NCBI RefSeq assembly: GCF_947179515.1
Contig: NC_067472.1
Coordinates: 173,391,578 to 173,455,577, forward strand
Origin: Apodemus sylvaticus
Taxonomy: Eukaryota > Chordata > Mammalia > Rodentia > Muridae
DNA length: 64,000 nucleotides
Direction: 5' to 3'
In this document: in pieces, positions 19,459 to 31,859 of the stretch
How the letters are laid out: each line of letters begins with the position of its first letter
Position numbering within the stretch: the first letter of the stretch is position 1
Program-made: the position numbers and the translations under genes
The notes under the pieces: model-generated
What the model saw: only the letters and a program-made list of their open reading frames with translations
The model's database searches: none
Told to the model about the DNA's origin: nothing

Positions 19459-22091
19459 TAATAACATCAAAAATAAGAAGGAACAATAACTATTCCTTAA
19501 TATCTTTTAATATCAATGGACTCAATTGTGCAATAAAAAGACATAGACTAACAGACTGGATACATAAGCAGGACCCAGTATTTTGCTGCATACAGGAAAT
19601 GCACCTCAGTGTCAAAGACAAATACTACATCAGAGTAAAAGACTGAAAAACAATTTTCCAAGCAAATGGTCCCAGGAAACAAGCTGAAGTAGCCATTCTA
19701 ATATTGGATAAAATTGACTTTCAACCAAAAGTTATCAAGAAAGATAAGGAAGGACACTTCATACTCATCAAAAGAAAAATCTATCCATAAGAACTCTCAG
19801 TTCTGAACATCTATGCTCCAAATGCAAGGGCACCCACATTCATAAAAGAAACTTCACTAAAGCTCAAAGCACACATTGCACCTCACACAATAATTGTGGG
19901 AACATCAACACCCCACCCTCATCAATGGACAGATCATGGAAACAGAAACTAAACAGAGACACACTGAAACTAACAGAAGTTATGGACCAAACAAATTTTA
20001 CAGATATCTATAGAACATTTCATCCTACGTCAAAAGAATATACCTTCTTCTCAGCGCCTCATGATACTTTCTCCAAAAGTGAACATGTTATTGGTCACAA
20101 AACAGACCTCAACAGATATAAGAAGATTGAAATAATCCCATGCTTCCTATCAGATCACTATGGATTAAGGTGGATCTTCAATAGCAACAAAAAGAACAGA
20201 AAGCCCACATACACTTGGAAGCTGAACAATGCTGTACTCAATGATACCTTTGTCAAGGAAGAAATAAGAAAGAAATCAAAGACTTTTTAGAATTTATTGA
20301 AAATGAAGGGACGATATACCCAAACTTATGGGACACAATGAAAGCAGTGCTAAAAGGAAAACTCAAGGCTCTGAGTGCCTTCAAAAAGAAACTGGAGAGA
20401 GCATTCACTAGCAGATTAACAGCACACCTGAAAGCTCTAGAACAAAAAAGAAGCTAATACACATAAGAGGCATAGAGCACAGGAAATAATCAAATTTAGG
20501 ACTGAAATCAACCAAGTTGAAACACAAAGAACTATACAAAGAATCAACCAAACCAGAAGCTGGTTCTTTGAGAAAGTCAGCAAGATAGATAAACCTTTAG
20601 CCAGACTAACTAGAGGGCACAGAGACTGTATCCAAATTAACAAAATCAGAGATGAAAAGGGAGATATAACAATGGATACTGAGGAAATTCAAAAAATCAG
20701 CATATCCTACTACAAAAGCCTGTATACTCAACACAACTGGAAAATCGGGATGAAATGGACTATTTTCTAGCAGATAGAAAATACCAAAGTTAAATCCGGA
20801 TCAGATAGAGCATCTAAACAGTCCCATATCCCCTAAAGAAATAGAGGCAATCATTGAAAGTCTCCCAACCAAAAAAAAAAAAAAAAAACCGCACAGGACC
20901 AGATGGTTTTAGTGCAGCATTCTATCAGATCTTCAAAGAAGACCTAACACCAATACTCTTCAAACAACTACAAAAAATAGAAACAGAAGGAACACTACCC
21001 AACTTGTTCTATGAAGCCACAATTATGCTGATATCAAAACCACACAAAGATCCAACAAGAAAGAGAACTGCAGACCAATTTCCCTTATGAATATCGATGC
21101 AAAAATACTCAATAAAATTCTTGCCAACCAAATCCAAGAACATATCCAAATGATTATTCACCACAACCAGGTAGGTTTCATTCCAGGGATGCAGGGATGG
21201 GTGAACATATGGAAATCCATCAATGTAATTCACTATATAAACAAACTCAAAGAAAAAAAAAAACACATGGTCATTTCATGAGATGATGAAAAACTATTTG
21301 ACAAAATTCAGCATCCCTTCATGTTAAAAGTCTTAGAAAGATTAGGAATTCAGGACCCATACCTAAACATAGTAAAAGCAATATTCAGCAAACCAGTAGT
21401 CAACATCAAACTAAATGGAGGGAAACTTGAAGCAATTCCACTAAAATCAGGGACTAGACAGGACTGCCCTTTCTTTCCATATCTCTTCAATATAGTAATT
21501 GAAGTTCTAGCTAAAGCAATTAGACAACAAAAGGAGGTCAAAGGGATATAAATTGAAAAGGAGAAAGTCAAATTATCACTATTTGCAGATGATATGATAG
21601 CATACTTAAGTGACCCCAAAAACTCCACAAGAGAACTCCTTCATTTGATAAACAACTTCAGCAAAGTGTCCAGACATTGATTTGTTAACTCAAACAAATC
21701 AGTAGCCTTCCTATACTCAAAGGATAAACAGGCTGAGACAGAAATTAGGGAAATGACACCCTTCACAATAGTCACAATCAATATAAAGTATCTTGGTTTG
21801 ACTCTAACCAAGCAAGTGAAAAATCTGTATGACAAGAATTGTAAGTCTTTGAAGAAAGAAATCAAAAAAGACCTCAGAGGATGGAAAGATCTCACATGCT
21901 CATGGATTGGCAGGGCTAATATAATAAAAATGGCCATCTTGCCAAAAGCAATCTACAGATTCAATGCAATCCCTTCAAAACTCCAGCTAAATTCTTCATA
22001 GAGTTAGAAAAAGTAATTCTCAATCTCATCTGGAATAACAAAAAACCCAGGATAGCTAAAACTATTCTCAACAATAAAAGAACTTCTGGGG

Positions 22092-22350
22092 TGTGCCCTC
22101 CTCCAAGCCTCTGAGCTGGAATTTCAGACCTTGTTGCTAGCCACTACTTCCCACCTAGGGGGGGAGCTCTGGCCCATTGTTCTCCAAGGACCTGCAGTTT
22201 CCTGAGCAACCAAACCAGTTCTGCAGAGTTTCCAGCCGTTGGGGGAAGGGTTTCCCTTGGCTCCTTGTTTCTCTCACAGGTTCATTCTATTTCATCCCCA
22301 GCTTTCCTTACAGGTAACTCATTTCTTTGATGTAATGGCAGACAGTTACA
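22092..22350. mobile_element. Candidate solo LTR inside L1 ORF2
   Basis: A 259-bp block not found in other L1 copies interrupts ORF2 between 'aaaagaacttctgggg' and 'ctggaggaatcagtg'. It begins TGTGCCC and ends GTTACA, the TG...CA ends of LTRs. It is flanked by CTGGGG (22086-22091) and CTGGAG (22351-22356), a 6-bp target-site duplication with one mismatch, as expected for class II LTR elements. No poly(A) signal is obvious and the family is not recognised. Confidence 0.6.
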
Positions 22351-22603
22351 CTGGAGGAATCAGTGTCCCCAATCTCAAGCAGTACTACAGAGCAATAGTG
22401 ATAAAAACTGCATAGTATTGGTACAGTGACAGGCAGGTAGATCAACGGAATAGAATTGAAGACCCAGAAACAAACCCACACACACACTTGATCTTTGACA
22501 AGGGAGCTAAAACCATTCAGTGGAAAACAGATAGCCTTTCCAACAAATGGTGTTGGTTCAACTGATAGTTAGCATGCAGAAGAATGCGAATCAATCCATT
22601 CTT

Positions 22604-22763
22604 TTTTTTTTTTTCCTTTGGTTTTTGGAGACAGGGTTTCTCTGTGGAGTCCTGGCTGTCCTGGAACTCACTCTGTAGACCAGGCTGGCCTTGAATTCAG
22701 AAATCTGCCTGCCTCTGCCTCCCAAGTGCTGGGATTACAGGTGTGTGCCACCACACCCAGCTA
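22604..22763 (-). mobile_element. B1 SINE inserted in L1 ORF2
   Basis: Minus-strand B1 with the T-run first, then 'gagacagggtttctctgtgg' and 'aagtgctgggattacagg'. The target-site duplication AATCAATCCATTCTT is perfect at 22589-22603 and 22764-22778. Confidence 0.95.
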
Positions 22764-24364
22764 AATCAATCCATTCTTATCTTCTTGTACTAAGCTCAAG
22801 TCCAAGTGGATCAAGGACCTCCACATAAAACCAGACACATAGAAACTAATAGAAAAGAAGTTGGGGAAGAGCCTCGAGAACATGGGCATAGGGAAAATTT
22901 TCCTGAACAGAACACCAATAGCTTTTGCTCTAAGATCAAGAATTGACAAATGGGACCTCATAAAATTAGTTTCTGTAAGGCAAAGAAAGGACACTATCAA
23001 TAGGACAAAATGGCAACCAACAAATTGGGAAAAGATCTTTACCAACACTACATCTGACAGAGGGCTAATATCCAATATATACCAAAAACTCAAGAAGTTA
23101 GACTCCAGAGAACCAAGTAACCCTATAAAAATGGGATACAGAGCTAAACAAACAATTCTTAACTAAGGAATATCAAATGGCTGAGAAGCACCTATAGAAT
23201 TGTTCAACATTCTCAGTCATCAGGGAAATGCAAATCAAAGCAACCCTGAGATTCCAGCTTATATCAGTCAGAATGGCTAAGATCAAAAACTCGGGTTACA
23301 GCAGGTGACAGCAATGATGTGGAGAAAGAGGAACATTCCTCCACTGCTGGTGGGATTGCAAACTGGTCCAACCACTCTGGAAATCAGTTTGGTGGTTTCT
23401 CAGAAAATTGGACATAGTACTACTTGAGGACCCAGCTATACCACTCCTGGACATATACCCAGAAGATTCTCCAACATGTATTAAGGGCAAATATTCCACT
23501 ATGTTCATAGCAGTATTATTTATAATAGCCAGAAGCTGAAAAGAACCCAGATGTTCATCAACAAAGGAATGGATACAAAAACTGTGGTTCATTTATACAA
23601 TGGAATACTACTCAACATTTAAAACAATGAATTCGTGAAATTCTTAAGCAAATGGATGGAACTAGAAAATATCATCCTGAGTGAGGTAACCCAATCACAA
23701 AAGACCACACATGGTATGCACTCACTGATAAGTGGATATTAGCCCAGAAACTTGGAATATTCAAGATACAATTCATAGACCAAAGAAAACTCAAGAAGAA
23801 GGAAGACCAAAGTATGAATACTTGGACCCTTCTAAGAAGGGGGAACAAAATATCCATGGGAGAAGATGCAGAAACAAACTGTGGAGTAGAGATTGAAGGA
23901 AAGCCATCCAGAGACTGCCCAACCTGGGGATCCATCCCATATAATGTCACCAAACACAGACACTAATGTGGATGCCAACAAGCACTTGCTGACAGGAGCC
24001 TGATATAGCTGTCTCCTGAGAAGCTCTTCCAGAACCTGACAAATACAGAGGTGGGTGCTCTCAGCCAGCCATTAGACTGAGCAAAATGTCCCCAATGGAG
24101 GAGCTAGAGAAAGGACCCAAGGAGCTGAAGGAGCTATTGGCCCCATAGGAGGAGCAACAATATGAACCAACCAGTACTCCCAGAGCTCCCAGGGAGTAAA
24201 CTACCATCCAAAGAGTACATGTGGAGGGACCCATGTATACAGCTGCATTTGGACCAGATGATGGCCTTTTTGGGAGGAGAGGCCCTTGGTTCTGAGAAGG
24301 CTTGATGCCCCAGTATAGGGGAGTACCAGGATAGGGAAGCCAGAGTGGGTGATCATGTTGGAGG

Positions 24365-24520
24365 GAGTTTGTCACTGTGGGGGCAGGCTTTGAAATCTTG
24401 TATGCTCAAGCTACATTCAATGTAGTCTCCTGTTGCATGCCGATTGAGATGTAGAATTTGCACCTTCTCCAACACAATGGATACAGACATTTCAAAGTCA
24501 TGCAAGGTAAGAATGCATAA
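24365..24520 (+). repeat. Fragment of the 12441/36708-type rodent repeat
   Basis: 'gtcactgtgggggcaggctt' and 'atgtagaatttgcacc' match the family seen at 36708-38250. It joins directly to the cut end of the L1. Confidence 0.5.
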
Positions 24521-25014
24521 TTGGGTGTGATGAGAATGGAACCAAGGGAGATTGTGATTGGCTCACACTAATGTTCAAAGTCTTCCCTGCAGCTCCAGAG
24601 CTTCCAGACCATGACACCACCAGGTGTTGGCTGAGGTATGATTACCTTGCCGTGTTTTCTATTTTTCATGTTGTTGTCCATGTCAGCCTGAGTTACTTCA
24701 TTCTTAGACTCCTGTAGCTCAATAGAGAGTGGAATTCTCCTGCAGTTGAAAAAAGGTAGCCTCAGGTGAGAATGAGATCCTTAATTTCATGTCCAACAAG
24801 AAATTTTCAGCTACAAAACTATATATACACACCTAACAGAACTGGACTGACAAGGTTTTATTCTGACAGCTGTGCATACATATTGACACATACTTAACAA
24901 GGAAGAATTTGGAAGCAATGGAGAAAGACAAGGAAGGTAGAAAGTCATATAACATATTTTAATTGTAAGTGTAAGAAAACAAAAAGTAAAAAGCTACCAG
25001 AAAATTAGGATACT
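24521..25014. other. Unassigned sequence
   Basis: No exon, SINE or L1 motif could be recognised. Confidence 0.4.
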
Positions 25015-25180
25015 AGGTAGGAGCACTGGCTGTTGTTATAGAGGACACAGTTTCTATTCACAGAAATGACCTGGGAGCTAATCATCTCCTGTAGCGACAG
25101 TCCCACAGGATCTGATGGACTTTATAGATATTGTGCACAAACACATGCAAAAAAGACAGATATAGTTAAAATAAATGCTT
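25015..25180 (+). mobile_element. Old B2/B3-type SINE
   Basis: Diverged tRNA-derived head ('aggtaggagcactggctgt') and body ('cccacaggatctgatgg'), ending in an A-rich tail. Confidence 0.5.
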
Positions 25181-25252
25181 AAAACATAGAATTCTCTACA
25201 AATTCTGTTGTCCTAGCTCTAAATCTTGTAGTCACCTGTCCATTATAGTCAT

Positions 25253-25298
<46 letters not shown>
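25253..25298 (+). repeat. (CA)n microsatellite
   Basis: About 20 CA units, preceded by ATACATACA. Confidence 0.95.
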
Positions 25299-25299
<1 letters not shown>

Positions 25300-26634
25300 T
25301 GGACACACACAAAGGATTTGCAAGAGAAGCACAGGTGTTGCCTTCACACCAGAATAGAAAGAATAGTTTATTGTGTCCAGTGCTGGGAGTAATCAGGGTA
25401 GACAACCAGCTCCTGGAGTCACCATTATGAACAAGGACCTGAAAGAGCCAGGGTTTTTAATTTTCCAGCATGTATTATTTCCATGTTATGTGAATGAACG
25501 GTTACCAGATTGTTGAGTATACTATTTGGAGAGATTTGATTAATTCAATTATTATTGAATTTCCAGATATGGGGTGCTCATTTGTAAATATGTCCAATTT
25601 ATTTGCCAAGTTAAGTCAACTCAGAGAATTGAGAAAGAGGCCATTGGCTGTAGCTGTGTATCTGGTTGGTCAAACATATATTTTAATGCCATTCCCTCTG
25701 CCAGGAAATCACTGGTCTTACCTCTTAAATTAATTTTATTCCCCAATGTTTTCTAGTCACTAAGAATTTCTTTTGTCTTTTCACAATAATGTTGATTATT
25801 TCTCTTAGAGCAATGTCTCCTGTACCTCAGGCTTGGTTTTGCTATGTAGTTGAGGACTGCTTTGAGCACCCAATCCTCCCTCTGCTGCCAGGTGTTGGGA
25901 AGACAGACAGTCTTGAAACTTTTTCCAGGCAGGCCCTTGACTGGTCAGTGAAAAGGAAAACTAGACCAGTGAATGAGTGTCCTCCAATCTCTCTGGCTTT
26001 TATTGGGACTTAGAAATGAAAATAGACCTAAGGAAGAACTGAGTTCTATGATTAACTTTGAAGCTCATGTAGTCATAGCAAAACATGGGGTAGGAAAAAG
26101 GATGTAGAAAACTTTCCTGCTTTAACAGTAGTTGATATTAACAATTAGTGACATAATCAATTTTATATAATCAACAAGTGTCTGGATTGGCCTTTATTTT
26201 TTTTTCTCCCGTCCACACCCCAGGCATCCAGCAATCTCAATTGAAAAAAAAAATCTGAACTTATTGTGGAACCAAATTACTATAGTTCATTCAAATTAGA
26301 AGATCAGTGGCCCTGCTGAACAGAACTTCACATTTCCAGGTTTAAGATGTTCATCCTGAGAAAAAGGTATGGGTAAAACTTGGGGTACTCTATCACAACT
26401 CTCTAGTCTCTAGGGTCATAAAGTCTTCTTCCACTAGTTAAAATATTACTTGATATTATAATGCATCAGTCCTACCATCTCTTTCCTGTCTCCAAGCCCT
26501 GCCATAGCCCTTTCTTTTTTTTAATTTCTGGCCTCTGTTTGCTTTAACAAGAGTTACTATTTCAATGTGACCTATGTTTGGCTCCAGGCACTCACACCAT
26601 TGAATCAAATGGATGACTACATAAAATATTGAAT
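25299..26634. other. Unassigned sequence
   Basis: No exon was recognised. The open frame at 25494-25733 has no known motif and overlaps another in a different frame, which argues against coding. AT-rich background with short A- and T-runs near 26200 and 26250. Confidence 0.4.
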
Positions 26635-26812
26635 GTTGCTGGACAGTGGTAGCTCACGCCTTTAATCCCAGCAATTGGGAGGCAGAGGCAGGCAGATTTC
26701 TGAGTTCGAGGCCAGCCTGGTCTACAGAGTGAGTTAAGAATAGCCAGGGCTACACAGAGAAACCCTATCTCGAAAAACCAAAAACAAACCAAAACAAACC
26801 AAAACAAAAAGA
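26635..26812 (+). mobile_element. B1 SINE
   Basis: Plus-strand B1: 'acgcctttaatcccagcaat', 'tgagttcgaggccagcctgg' and an A-rich tail of AACCAAAACA units. Confidence 0.95.
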
Positions 26813-28033
26813 CATTGATTTTGTAATGGACTATGCACACAAAAAATCCTGTGTCCAGAAAAGGAAGTAAAAAATGTTCGGAAGATGTCAAGAACTTCTA
26901 CAGAACTATAAAATTTCCACCATTAGACCCTGTCTGCCCTAAAGTGGATGGGAGTTCTGGAAAGCTATGTGCTCTTTGAATCAGTTGATATCTGCTCTAT
27001 ACTGTCCAGGGGCCAAACTGGTGACCCTAGCTAGTGATGCACTATGGAAAAGCCTAGGAATCACAAGCATTAGTGGGAGATAGCTTGCTTGTTCTTCCCA
27101 GAATTCTCCTCCTGTGCAGCTGTAGGGAGCTGTGAGGGAGACCACAAGCCAGGCCATAGTGAGTGTGTTGGCAGGGCCAATGTCCCCAGACCCTAGGCTG
27201 AAGTATCACAGTCTGATCTGCTAAGAATAGGAATGGACTGTGAGCCACATTGATGTTCTGCTGTTAAATGTGGCGATCTGGGCAGGGACCCTTAGACTCT
27301 CAGTCATCCTGAGTGTAGATTCCATGAGGAGGGTGAGGATCTGCAGCCCTTGTAGGGGAAAGTTATGGTGTATGCAATACCCATTTATTGTATACACACA
27401 GGCACTGCTTTTGGTGTGTACTGTGAAGGCAGTTTGGACCACCTTGTAGGGATCTATTCGCTCCTTCTAAAAGGCTAGATGAACCAAGGTTGTGGGGGTT
27501 TAGCAGCTCTTTCTGACATTGTTTTCAAAACAAGTCTCTAGAAACATCATTAGTTGAGGCAGAATCATGCAGGGAGCTGGAACAGCAGGTCCTCTCAGCA
27601 TCCTCAAGGGTGAATCCTGTCAGGGCTGCCCCTCTATCTTCCATCCTGCCCTATACAAACTTTACATGGAATACATAATTGTATAAAAAAGACATTTGTA
27701 TGGAATGTGCAGCATGCACAGATCTATTAAGGGAGATCTTTTTTTGTAACCAAGATCTTCAGGGCATCTTCTCTGGTCAAATCTTATTTATAATAACTTG
27801 GATGGAAGATACATTTTTTTCTTTTCCTGTTCTAACAAATGTAAAGATCTTCTCCCTAGTATAATGTATTTCCTTTTTTAATTTTGGAATTAGGTCTTCT
27901 CTAGGCTAAACAAATTTAACAGTCCTTTATAAACTCCAGAGTATCTTAGAAGTTGTGCTATATTTGTCATTGATTTTTAAAATTTTTAAAGTCAACAAAG
28001 CACAGTTTAAACTATCTTTGGATTTTATGAACA
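26813..28033. other. Unassigned sequence
   Basis: No coding exon or clear repeat. Short overlapping open frames on both strands at 27054-27449 carry no domain signature. Confidence 0.4.
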
Positions 28034-28048
28034 TTTCTTTCTTTCTTT

Positions 28049-28092
<44 letters not shown>

Positions 28093-28157
28093 TATTTCTT
28101 TCTTTCCTTCCTTCCTTCCTTCCTTCCTTCCTTCCTTCCTTCCTTCCTTCCTTTTTT

Positions 28158-28237
<80 letters not shown>

Positions 28238-28238
28238 T
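28034..28238 (+). repeat. (CTTT)n/(CCTT)n microsatellite
   Basis: About 205 bp of pyrimidine tract: CTTT units, then a CCTT block at about 28105-28152, then CTTT again. It sits at the tail side of the minus-strand B1 that follows, so it probably expanded from that B1's A-tail. It creates long but meaningless open frames on both strands. Confidence 0.95.
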
Positions 28239-28405
28239 TTTGGTTTTTTGGATTTTGTTTTTTCGAGACAGGGTTTCTCTGTGTAGCCCTGGCTGTCCTG
28301 GAACTAACTCTGTAGACCAGGCTGGCCTTGATCTCAGAAACCCGCTTGCCTCTGCCTCCCCGAGTGCTGGGATTACAGGCGTGTACCACCACCACAACCA
28401 CCACC
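28239..28405 (-). mobile_element. B1 SINE
   Basis: Minus-strand B1: 'gagacagggtttctctgtgt', 'aactctgtagaccaggctgg', ending in 'gattacaggcgtgtacc'. A CCACCA-rich run follows to about 28410. Confidence 0.95.
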
Positions 28406-28483
28406 ACCCATCTTTTATGAGCTTTTCTATTTGAATTCTATCATTCTGTTCTATGTGCATTTTCTTTTAAAGTCTCATTAGGC

Positions 28484-28508
28484 TTATTATTATTATTATT
28501 ATTATTAT
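28484..28508 (+). repeat. (ATT)n microsatellite
   Basis: A short ATT run of about eight units. Confidence 0.9.
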
Positions 28509-28519
28509 ATTTTTATAAT

Positions 28520-29170
28520 GTCTTAACCTGTAGGACTCTATGGTATGTCTGGATTGGACTTTATGTCACGATGTCTATAAAACTGTTGTATTTTAATGGA
28601 CATACATGTCTGAACATCATCAGTTTTACTCTGTAAAGTCATTACCAAAACCTCCATCATCTCTAATAAATGTGCAATCCTAGAATCATCACTCTCAGAA
28701 CTCAAGGCAGAAGTACATTGGATCTCCAAACATGCATTGTAAGCCCCTGACCCTTGGTACTTACTTTGAGATACCTCCAGTAAGACACCAAGACGGAGAT
28801 CTATGCAAAAGCAAGAGGTTTTCTGGTGTGTCCAGGTTGTCAAATTACTAATAAGGTGACCCTGAATGTCTAATACAAGCAGTTTTTATACCTTCTAGGG
28901 GCACAGGCTACATCTGCAAGGCTACTGTTCAAACTTATTGGCTAAGTGTATTGACCTTTAGATCTATTGGCTAGCAAGCATGACATGCATTTGAACTCTG
29001 CCTGGTACTTTCTAGAGGGTACTATCAGTCAGTACATTCTGAGAATTTTTTTTTTTTTACTCAAGAATGTTCCTGTGGATGGAGACTGGAACTTGACCTA
29101 GCCTTGACTCCAGAAGTGAGGGGGAAGTTGTAAAGGGGGTGTGGGACTGGAAAACCCATTAGGGTCCCTC
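28520..29170. repeat. Possible LTR-like sequence, partly related to 58995-59170
   Basis: The part near 28740-28820 ('gcccctgacccttggtactt', 'gagatctatgcaaa') resembles 58995-59070 ('gaccctgaccctcag', 'gcagatctatgcca'). This suggests one shared repeat family, possibly an LTR. Boundaries and family are not established. Confidence 0.35.
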
Positions 29171-29434
29171 AATATAAGTCATATAATGTATCAACACATG
29201 TATATATATTTTAAGCTCTATAAAATGAAATAAACAATCCATCATGTGGCATTGCTTTAAATTGGCATCAATAAACAGAATCTGAATTTTTAATTTAATA
29301 TATCACTATGAGTTGCCATTTTAATTTTTAAAATTCATATGGAAACCCCTTGTGTGGAACTACATCTTTTGCTGTTCTTACAGGTTCCAGATTGGATTCC
29401 TTTGAGCGTTTTCTGCTTTAATTTGAACATTTTT

Positions 29435-29616
29435 TTTAAAAAGATTTATTATTATATGTAAGCACACTGTAGCTGTCTTCAGACACACCAGAAGAGGGCG
29501 CGTCAGATCTCATTACAGATGTTTGTGAGCCACCATGTGGTTGCTGGGATTTGAGCTCAGGACCTTCGAGAGAGCATTCAGTGCTCTCAAGCGCTGAGCC
29601 ATCTGTCCAACCCTTC
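29435..29616 (-). mobile_element. B2 SINE
   Basis: Minus-strand B2: 'agatttattattatatgtaa', 'acacaccagaagagggcg', 'gagccaccatgtggttgctg' and 'gctgagccatctgtcc'. Confidence 0.93.
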
Positions 29617-30776
29617 TGCTTTGATGTAAAGATTTTTTTCAACCTGTATTTTATAGTCTCTAATCTAGTCTCTAGTTTTTTAGTCTCTTCTTTTGTCAAC
29701 TCTGTCTTAATCTGATCTCTCCCAAAGAGGGTAAACAAAACTGTGACCATTGAAATAAGAGCCCTTTGTATGCTGATAAATAAAGCAAAGTCACTGTGTC
29801 ACTGTACTGCCCTCTCATCCCAAATATAGAAAGTAATTTTTCTTCTTAATTTTAAAACTTTTCCCTAAGAACTTTAACTTTTATATTTAAATTTTTTAAA
29901 ATAATTTTTATACCTAATTCCCCCTTCTTATATTGTTATTGTTTTGTTTTGTTTTTGTTTGTTTGTTTGTTTGAAAATAGGAATAGAGATTATTTAAGCA
30001 TCAGTCTCTAACAGGAGCAGCTGTCTGTAGGATCTGCCATCCTAGGGTTCACGAGCTTTGATGACACAAATAAGTCAGATCTGCTAGGTTAATTGAAAAC
30101 ACCTAAGTGCTTTTATTTTAGATTTGGTAATGGTCACAAAAGAAGATGCTTTAACTGTAAAATAGATTAAAGCTTATCAGGCAATTTAACTTCAATGAGA
30201 ATAATTGAAACCCACAAAAGAAAGAAAAACAGTCATAGCATGCTATGTTGTTTTAGTAGTGAGCAACCTCTCTTCAGGGGAGAAGTCTGCAAAGCTGCTC
30301 TCAGGAACAGCTGTGTTGTGATACTAGTACTGATTCTGTCCACTCTCCTGCCTTCTGTCTCTGAATAAAAGATATAGTGTCCCATACTACAATGTGTCCA
30401 GATTGTTAGTACTTTCTATGATGAATGAAAGACCTAGGAGCCAGGTTCCCTGGATACAGCCTAGTCTCCATCAAGTACTCCCTTGTTTAAGCTATAATGT
30501 CAAAATACATCTAGATAACACTGCAGCTCCTCCCAGATGCTTAAAAATGTTTTTCACTCTCCCTTCAGGGAATCCTTAGCTTTAGTAATGATGAGTACAT
30601 GAGACCCTATGTCAAAAACAGAAGCAACAACAACCAACCAACCAAATAACAACAAAACAAATCAAATGAAAAAGCAAAATGTTACCTTGTTATCATTTAG
30701 AGATTCAATAAACTATTACTTTTGAACTTTTAGTTTTATATCTTTTCTCTTAGTCAGTGTTAAAATGCAGTTGTCC
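29617..30776. other. Unassigned sequence
   Basis: No exon seen. A GTTT-type run lies at about 29938-29975 and an ACAACAACC-type run at about 30625-30660, both probable SINE tail remnants. Confidence 0.4.
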
Positions 30777-30890
30777 TAGGTGGGCATTGTGGTCCATAGT
30801 AGTGACCTAATAATTCCAGCAGAAGCCAAGACAAGAAAGTCATAAGTTCAAAAATACTCTGGCCTGCAGAGTTAGATTTCATCTCCAAGT
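30777..30890 (+). mobile_element. Old B1 SINE fragment
   Basis: Diverged B1: 'ctaggtgggcattgtggtcc', then 'aattccagcagaagcc'. The right part is poorly preserved. Confidence 0.5.
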
Positions 30891-31859
30891 CCTTGATAGT
30901 TGCTGCCTCCTGCCCCCCCACAGCAGGTGCCACTTCGCTGACTTTCCTCACCTTAGCTTTCTCTAATTCTCTACTTGAAACCCCTATAGTCTTGACACAA
31001 TTTAGAAAATAAGTTTTAAAATGGTTTAGTAGGGGACAGTTCAATATTATTTTTGAGAATCTGGAAATACGACAATTTACATCTTATAACCCAAAATTTA
31101 TACTCAGAGTGTGCAACTTTAAAAAAAACACACTCTGGAAAGCACATCATTAATACAAGCTTGATTAGTGATTTCATTTACAATATCAGGATAATGAAAG
31201 CTAATCATGGAACATCAAGATTTTTCACTAGTAAGTGTTGCTCCGTTGATCCTGTGCCATTTATCTAGCTCGGTCATAAGTGATGAAATCTGGCAGTTCT
31301 GACGCAGATCTGATAGACTGCAACTTTTGCAAAAGTTCACTCTCATTTGGAGCAATACACTATGAAAATATACTGGCCTCTAGAAATGAAAACTTTTTTT
31401 ACATATTACAAAGTTTAAGCCACGTCATTTTACTTTTTAAATAGAAAGCAATTTTAATTTGCTCCTGCTTTCTCTGTACTCTTCCCAGTGGAACTACAAT
31501 GCCACGTGCACAGGTGTGGGTGAACATGCTCTCTGCCCCTCCCTGCCTGCACCCCCCACCCTTCAGGTTTGGTTTCTCTTCTTTCCAGTCCTAAGCAGGG
31601 ATTGCATGAGATGTTTGACATCTTCACTTTAAGTACAAGCTGCTTCACTTGTCCCTGATTCTTTTTGCATGTGAGATCAAAGCTTTCAGCATGTTCTAAA
31701 AGGACTAAAATTTCAGAATCATAAAATGGTAACCTATATTTTTCTTTCAGTCTTCGAACCAAAGGTGGTCTGTTTATTTTAATGGACATAAAGTTTATTT
31801 GGTTCAGCTTTATAAGTCAAAATGAGTTAGGAAAAATGATAAATTTTTCTGAAGCATCT
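30891..31859. other. Unassigned sequence
   Basis: No exon or clear repeat was recognised. Confidence 0.4.

Larger units (their letters stand above)
19490..23742 (+). pseudogene. L1 ORF2 (endonuclease and reverse transcriptase), broken
   Basis: The endonuclease part begins near 19500 with SFNINGL and a downstream QEMHLS, the family's catalytic N and E motifs, and includes SDHYGL near 20150. The reverse-transcriptase catalytic FADD lies near 21586 (LFADDMIAYLSDPKN). The C-terminus ends at about 23742. Internal stops (for example in VKD* near 19645), an A-run at 20871-20887, a candidate LTR and a B1 all break the frame. Confidence 0.88.
17850..24365 (+). mobile_element. Near full-length L1, sense, inactive
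   Basis: The order is 5' UTR (17850-18320) with a repeated block, ORF1, ORF2 and 3' UTR (about 23743-24365). The 5' UTR contains two related promoter-like units: 'agctggtctcccaggagtac' near 18018 and 'agctgatctcccaggagtac' near 18230. The end is cut at about 24365 with no A-tail. A B1 (22604-22763) and a candidate solo LTR (22092-22350) lie inside. Stops and frameshifts in both ORFs make it immobile. Confidence 0.9.

Noticed and set aside
28012..28460. Open frames of 120-160 codons on both strands
   Set aside because: They translate the CTTT/CCTT microsatellite and an adjacent B1; low complexity and mirrored on both strands.
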